Part shown: positions 59,663 through 64,000 of the stretch, piece after piece | How positions within the stretch are numbered: the first letter of the stretch is position 1 | How the letters are laid out: every line of letters starts with the position of its first letter | Origin: Hyphomicrobiales bacterium | Lineage (GTDB): Bacteria; Pseudomonadota; Alphaproteobacteria; Rhizobiales; Methyloligellaceae | Direction: 5' to 3' | Length of the DNA stretch: 64,000 bases | Assembly: GCA_028280515.1 (NCBI GenBank) | Contig: JANQLP010000142.1 | Location: forward strand, 62,001-126,000 | The notes under the pieces: generated by a model | The model's input: only the letters and a program-made list of their open reading frames with translations | Databases searched by the model: none | Told to the model about the DNA's origin: nothing | Made by a program: the position numbers and the translations under genes

Positions 59663-60853
59663 ATGCGCGTCCTTTGTCTGGATATAGAGGGTGGCTATGG
59701 CGGCTCTTCGCGAAGCCTTTATGAGAGTATCCGGCACGTTGGAGACAAGACGTCCATTGAGGTTTGGTGCCGCAAGGACGGCCCCGTAAGGCAGCGATAC
59801 GAGGCGATCGGCGTTCCGTGCAGGGTTACACCGGAAATGCCGCATATCAGCTCGCTGCCACGGTTTTCACGCAATCTCTACACCTATTCATGGTTTGCCT
59901 TGGGCTGGCCTTCCACGGATGCGTTCCGCGCCGAGCTGGCAAACGCGGCGAGTGAGCGTTTCGACGTCGTCCATTTCAATCACGAAGGGCTGTTCCTGCT
60001 GCTCAGGTCATTACGGTCGAGACTTGGAGCGCAACGGGCCATGACAATGCACGTGCGTACGCATCTCGGCACCAATCCGTTTACACGCTGGCAGTATCGG
60101 ACGATCGCCCGCAATGCCGACTGTCTCGCCTACATTAGCGAGAACGAGCGCGCCCGCGTCACCGCGCTTGCAGGCCGGGAGGTTCCTGGTGCCGTCATCT
60201 ACAACATCGTTTCTCCCCCGGATAAACCTGTTGCACCTGACAGGTCGCTGGCTTCGGACCAACGCTTCAAGGTTGCCGTTCTGTCCAACTATGCCTGGGT
60301 TCGCGGGACCGACCGGGTAGTCGATGTCGCCGAAGCCCTTGCCCGGCGCGGTCGCCGCGATGTGCTGTTCGTCATGGCGGGCAACATGAGTCTGCCAAAG
60401 TCGTTGCCGGAAGAACTCGGGTCGGTCGCGCGACGTGGCGGGAGCCTTGAAGACTATGCCCGCCAGCGCGGTGTTTCGGACATGTTTCGTTTTCTCGGGC
60501 ATGTACCGGAACCAGAGCCGGTACTGGCTGCGTGCGACGTTCTCGCCAAGCCGACCCGCGAATACAACCCCTGGGGTCGCGACATTCTCGAGGCCATGGC
60601 GCTTGGCAAGCCGCCGCTGAGCGTGGGTGCCTATGACCGTTTCATAGAGCATGGCGTCACCGGAATCCTGACGCCTGAGTTCGATGCGGAGCAGTGGGCG
60701 CAGGAAATCGGACGGCTTGCCGATGACCGCAAGAGCTGTGCTGCCATGGGTCGCTCTGCTGCCAGGCGTGCTGCAAAGCTGTGCAATGGTTCGGATCGAG
60801 CGCGGGACCTGGTCGCACTGTGGCAGTCGGCGCTCGATGCGGTGAACGCCTGA
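59663..60853 (+). CDS. Glycosyltransferase family 4 (1)
   Basis: 396 residues, GT-B fold. GGYGGSSRSLYE near the N-terminus is the acceptor-side glycine loop; FRFLGHVPEPEPVLAACDVLAKPT and then NPWGRDILEAMALGKPPL give the E(x7)E-type nucleotide-sugar site (one Glu is replaced by Asp-Ile-Leu-Glu arrangement). It transfers a sugar with retention, on the cytoplasmic face. Its stop overlaps asnB-like 3 by one base. Confidence 0.88.
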   Translation: MRVLCLDIEGGYGGSSRSLYESIRHVGDKTSIEVWCRKDGPVRQRYEAIGVPCRVTPEMPHISSLPRFSRNLYTYSWFALGWPSTDAFRAELANAASERFDVVHFNHEGLFLLLRSLRSRLGAQRAMTMHVRTHLGTNPFTRWQYRTIARNADCLAYISENERARVTALAGREVPGAVIYNIVSPPDKPVAPDRSLASDQRFKVAVLSNYAWVRGTDRVVDVAEALARRGRRDVLFVMAGNMSLPKSLPEELGSVARRGGSLEDYARQRGVSDMFRFLGHVPEPEPVLAACDVLAKPTREYNPWGRDILEAMALGKPPLSVGAYDRFIEHGVTGILTPEFDAEQWAQEIGRLADDRKSCAAMGRSAARRAAKLCNGSDRARDLVALWQSALDAVNA

Positions 60854-62676
60854 TGTGCGGCATTGTTGCCCTGGTCGAGCCGGGGAGGCGCTTTGAGCGG
60901 ACTCTGCTTGAAGCCATGGGAACCGACATGGCGCATCGCGGTCCCGATGCTGCGGGCATCTACGAGCAGGAGGGGCTGGGCCTTGTGTTCCGTCGCCTGT
61001 CGATTCTTGATCCCACGCCGAGGGCTGACCAGCCCATGAGCGACCCGGACAAACGGGCAACGCTGGTATTCAACGGCGAAATCTACAATTTCCGTGAATT
61101 GCGCCGCGAACTGGAAGGCTTGGGCGCGACATTCTGCACGACCGGGGACAGCGAGGTGATACTGCAGGGGTACCTCGCCTGGGGCGAAGGTGTGCTCGAC
61201 CGCCTGCAAGGGATGTACGCGTTCGTCATCCACGACGCCGCGCAGAACAGGATCATTGCGGCTCGCGATCCCTTTGGTATCAAGCCGCTCTATTTTGCCA
61301 ACGCCGGAAACCTGGCCGCATTCTCCAGCGAGATGCGCCCTCTGGCGCGTGTTCTCAGGCCGGAACCTGATCCGGATGCCGTTGCCGAACTTCTCACGTT
61401 TGGCTGGGCTGCGGGCTCGCTCAGCAATCTCAAGGGTGTAGAGCGCGTACCCGGCGGCATGGTCATCGGCGTCAGTGTCGCGGATGGATCGGTGACGCGG
61501 CGCCGATTTTGCGACCCGCTTGACATGTTGGGCCATGTGGATCGATCGATCTCGCCGGACGAGGCCGAAAAACTGGCTCATGAGGCGCTTCGAACGTCGG
61601 TCAAAGCGCATCTCGTCAGCGACGTCGGTTACACGGTGCAGCTGTCCGGCGGCGTCGATTCGAGCATTGTCACGGCAATGGCGTCGGACATCGCTCGGAA
61701 AAGGCTGACCACATTCGCCGTCAAGCTGGATGATGAACGGCACGATGAGTCGCGTTGGCGGGAAATGGTGACGGGTCGCTATGACGTCGACCATCATGAA
61801 GTCCCGTTCGATGCGGGCAAGTTCGCTGATGCGCTGCCGCGCGCGGTGCAGCACATGGAAGGGCCGAGCCCGCACATGGGCTGCGTGCTGCTCATGCTGC
61901 TGTGTGACGAAATCGCGAAAGTATCGAAAGTTGTTCTGACGGGTGAGGGAGCGGACGAGTTCTTCGGCGGCTACCTCAGATTTGCGCAGTGGAGAAAACT
62001 GGTATCGCAGGAGAAGGCTGGTCGCCTGTTGCCGCAGTCCCTGCTGCCGTCCTGCCGACCCTTTCTCGGCATCAAACGGCTCGGTCGACGCGACGCGGCG
62101 GAATACGCCTCCGTCTACAACGACTTCAATGCGATGCATGACCTGTTCCCCGGTCTGGTGCCAAAGGCAGGCTTCCGCGGCGAAGTCTCGCGCCGATTCC
62201 GCGACTTTCGTGACCGTCTGCTCGCGATAGACCAGAGCTGTTACCTGGAATCGCTGCTGGTGCGACAGGACAAGATGGCAATGGCGGCTTCGGTCGAGGC
62301 GCGCGTCCCCTTCGTTCATCTGCCATTGGCGCAAGTGCTCAACAGCCTGCCCCATTCCGTCCGGGTGCCGGGCGCACAAACCAAACCCCTGCTCAAGGCC
62401 GTCGGCGAGAAGTACCTTCCCGGCGACCTGCTTCATCGGCGCAAGGTCGGTCTGACCCTGCCTTACGCGGACTGGTTGAAAAGGGACGATGGGCTGGGCC
62501 GTTTCCTTCCCGATCTGACCGACGGCAGCAGCCGTCTCGCAGCCTATACCGACCGAAACCGCCTCGTGGGTGTCGTCGAGAGGTTCCGGCGCGGTGAGAC
62601 AACCGGGATGCCCGACCTCGTGCGGCTGGTCAATGTGGAGACTTGGTTGCGGTCGTTGCCGTCCGGGGCAGTGTGA
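60853..62676 (+). CDS. asnB: Asparagine synthetase-like glutamine amidotransferase 3
   Basis: 607 residues. It begins MCGIVALVEPG (catalytic Cys2), has the glutaminase motifs RLSILD and FNGEIYN, and the synthetase ATP loop SGGVDSS from residue 265. The start is fixed by Cys2; the frame to the left (60781) lies in the preceding GT gene. It has no MarR or transporter partner and is flanked by glycosyltransferases, so a sugar amidation role is likely, but free asparagine synthesis cannot be ruled out. Confidence 0.92.
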   Translation: MCGIVALVEPGRRFERTLLEAMGTDMAHRGPDAAGIYEQEGLGLVFRRLSILDPTPRADQPMSDPDKRATLVFNGEIYNFRELRRELEGLGATFCTTGDSEVILQGYLAWGEGVLDRLQGMYAFVIHDAAQNRIIAARDPFGIKPLYFANAGNLAAFSSEMRPLARVLRPEPDPDAVAELLTFGWAAGSLSNLKGVERVPGGMVIGVSVADGSVTRRRFCDPLDMLGHVDRSISPDEAEKLAHEALRTSVKAHLVSDVGYTVQLSGGVDSSIVTAMASDIARKRLTTFAVKLDDERHDESRWREMVTGRYDVDHHEVPFDAGKFADALPRAVQHMEGPSPHMGCVLLMLLCDEIAKVSKVVLTGEGADEFFGGYLRFAQWRKLVSQEKAGRLLPQSLLPSCRPFLGIKRLGRRDAAEYASVYNDFNAMHDLFPGLVPKAGFRGEVSRRFRDFRDRLLAIDQSCYLESLLVRQDKMAMAASVEARVPFVHLPLAQVLNSLPHSVRVPGAQTKPLLKAVGEKYLPGDLLHRRKVGLTLPYADWLKRDDGLGRFLPDLTDGSSRLAAYTDRNRLVGVVERFRRGETTGMPDLVRLVNVETWLRSLPSGAV

Positions 62677-62683
62677 ACCTTTG

Positions 62684-63772
62684 ATGGCGGGCAAGGTCCT
62701 GTTCGTACTCCCGGATTTCTTCGCGGGCGGCGCCCAGAAAGTCATGATCTCCCTTGCGGCAGGGCTCGACCGTGCAAGATACGACCCTGCCATCATCGCC
62801 GTGAACGGTTCGGGGCCATGGAGAGAGAGGGTGCCGAAGCGGATACCCGTAACAGATCTGAAGCGAGAAAATCTGCGTGTCGGCCTGCCTGCCCTGTTAA
62901 AGGCGCTCCGTGGGTCGAAGGCCGACATTGTCGTTTCAACCATGGGTTATCTCAATCTCGGCGTGTTGCTGTTGAAGCCATGGACCGGAGGTCATAGCCG
63001 GTTCATCGTGCGTGAGGCCAATGCTCTCGTGCCGGAGGGGACGGGGGCCTTTGCCGCGGCGGTGCGAAAGACCGCGTACCGCGCGTTATACGGCCGCGCC
63101 GATTGTATCGTCAGTCCGAGTGAGCGAATCGCGGATGAACTTGCGGGCTCCTTTGACCTCGATACCTCACGCTTGACGATCGTGCGCAACCCGGTGGATG
63201 TGGACGCGTTGCGCAAGAGTGCGGTGCCGTTGCGTCGCCGCGAGGGCCGGGGACCGCGCTATGTTTGTGTCGGCCGGCTCTCGCGACAAAAGGCTTACGC
63301 CCGGTTGCTCGACACGCTAGCCGCCCACGATCTCGATGGGCACGTGACGATCCTCGGAGAGGGGCCTGAGCGCGGGGCTCTTGAAGACAGGATTGCGTCG
63401 CTTGATCTTGGAGAACGCGTCACCCTCGCCGGGTTCGACCCGAATCCTGCACCCTGGGTCGCGGGCGCCGATGCGCTTTTACTGCCTTCGCTGTGGGAAG
63501 GTTTGCCCAATGTTGCGCTCGAAGCACTTGCGCTCGGCACGCCGGTCATCGCAGCACCCGAGGCGGGTGCCATCACAGAAATCGCTGGATTGGCGGAGAC
63601 GAAGGCGGTATCCGTAGTGCCAATGGGCAGGGCGTTTGCCGACGCCATGATGTTAGTGAGAACGTCATCGAGTGCGAAGCTGCGTGCGTCCTTGCTCCCG
63701 ACGGACTTTTCCCCTGCAGCCGTCAACTCATGCTTTCAGACAGTTTTGGACGACGTCTTGGAACAAGCATGA
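62684..63772 (+). CDS. Glycosyltransferase family 4 (2)
   Basis: 362 residues. LPDFFAGGAQKVMISLAAGL is the N-terminal acceptor loop (GGAQ); YVCVGRLSRQKAY starts the C-terminal domain; LPSLWEGLPNVALEALALGTPVI has the full E(x7)E motif. It is a retaining GT of the cytoplasmic face. ATG 62684 is 7 nt after the asnB stop; the upstream frame is part of the neighbour. Its stop overlaps the next ATG. Confidence 0.92.
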   Translation: MAGKVLFVLPDFFAGGAQKVMISLAAGLDRARYDPAIIAVNGSGPWRERVPKRIPVTDLKRENLRVGLPALLKALRGSKADIVVSTMGYLNLGVLLLKPWTGGHSRFIVREANALVPEGTGAFAAAVRKTAYRALYGRADCIVSPSERIADELAGSFDLDTSRLTIVRNPVDVDALRKSAVPLRRREGRGPRYVCVGRLSRQKAYARLLDTLAAHDLDGHVTILGEGPERGALEDRIASLDLGERVTLAGFDPNPAPWVAGADALLLPSLWEGLPNVALEALALGTPVIAAPEAGAITEIAGLAETKAVSVVPMGRAFADAMMLVRTSSSAKLRASLLPTDFSPAAVNSCFQTVLDDVLEQA

Positions 63773-64000
63773 AGCAGTTGATTTCAAAACTGGATCAACT
63801 CGCCGATCTCTCCCCGCGCGAAACCTGGCGTCTCGTCAAAGGCCGCTTGCCGGTGCTCCGAAACAGGGCTGGATGGACGGCAATGGACCTGCTCGGATCG
63901 CCCAAGCATCGTAACGGCATTCGGTTTGCCGAATTGCTGATGCGGCAGGAAGCCATACTGGACCGGCAAATCGGATGGAAACCGCTCGATTTCGATGGTG
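63769..64000 (+). CDS. Truncated gene at right edge, function unassigned
   Basis: An open frame begins at ATG 63769, overlapping the previous stop (ATGA), and reaches the window end after 77 codons without a stop. The visible part is basic and helical (LSPRETWRLVKGRLP, then LLMRQEAILDRQIGWKP). No domain is complete. A methyltransferase would be usual after such a lead, but nothing in view proves it. Confidence 0.6.
   Translation, partial: MKQLISKLDQLADLSPRETWRLVKGRLPVLRNRAGWTAMDLLGSPKHRNGIRFAELLMRQEAILDRQIGWKPLDFDG

Noticed and set aside
60631-62943. 770-residue open frame on the minus strand
   Set aside because: It lies antisense to three genes with clear motifs (GT4, AsnB, GT4). Long antisense frames are common in GC-rich DNA, and its translation shows no family motifs.
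1-64000. CRISPR arrays, prophage, integrase or tRNA-linked island ends
   Set aside because: No regularly spaced repeats, phage genes, integrase or tRNA gene seen on either strand.

Overview
The window reads as chromosomal DNA of a GC-rich alphaproteobacterium. The pointers are NrtA/NasT/cyanase genes of the rhizobial type, dispersed palindromic repeats with GTCATTCCGGC-like ends, many GTG/TTG starts and translationally coupled genes. I cannot name the genus. There is no rRNA, tRNA, CRISPR array or transposase gene.

Left part (1-19.5 kb), mostly metabolism. Three branched-chain/amide-type ABC transporter genes (the first cut by the window edge) lead to an amidase. A perfect 27-bp-arm inverted repeat sits between them. 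On the minus strand, 9.5 to 3.5 kb, lies a nitrogen-assimilation unit: a NasT-type ANTAR antiterminator, then a leader with a consensus sigma-54 promoter, three hexaloop hairpins of ANTAR-target type and an intrinsic terminator. This is followed by a nitrate/cyanate-type ABC transporter (nrtA, nrtB, nrtD), a b562-like periplasmic protein, an unknown protein and cyanase (cynS). After that come a TIGR03032-type protein, an 800-bp intergenic block of repeats, a Sel1-repeat membrane protein, a cytochrome c, a GMC oxidoreductase, two nucleotide-sugar enzymes (a UDP-glucuronate 4-epimerase type and a UDP-HexNAc 6-dehydrogenase type) and a membrane-anchored SGNH hydrolase.

Right part (19.9-64 kb), one very long rightward surface-polysaccharide locus. 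It opens with two adjacent palindromes, a winged-helix regulator fused to a Rossmann-like domain, and a NusG/RfaH-like elongation factor. About 37 more genes follow, almost all adjacent or overlapping by 1-4 nt, and the locus runs off the right edge. It holds three NeuB-family synthases, three CMP-sugar-type cytidylyltransferases, a HisH/HisF/WbpG amidotransferase trio, most of a pseudaminic-acid pathway (PseB, PseC, PseF, PseH-like, PseI and its associated methylase, with PseG not evident), an ABC flippase and several glycosyltransferase-like proteins. Decorating enzymes are plentiful: sulfotransferase, acetyltransferases, methyltransferases, PhyH-type oxygenases, a deacetylase-like protein, carbamoyltransferase and three asparagine-synthetase-like proteins.

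Taken together, the right part probably makes a glycan containing more than one nonulosonic acid, at least one carrying an acetamidino group. A dedicated antitermination factor is likely needed to transcribe 43 kb as one unit. All family names come from reading motifs; no database search was run.
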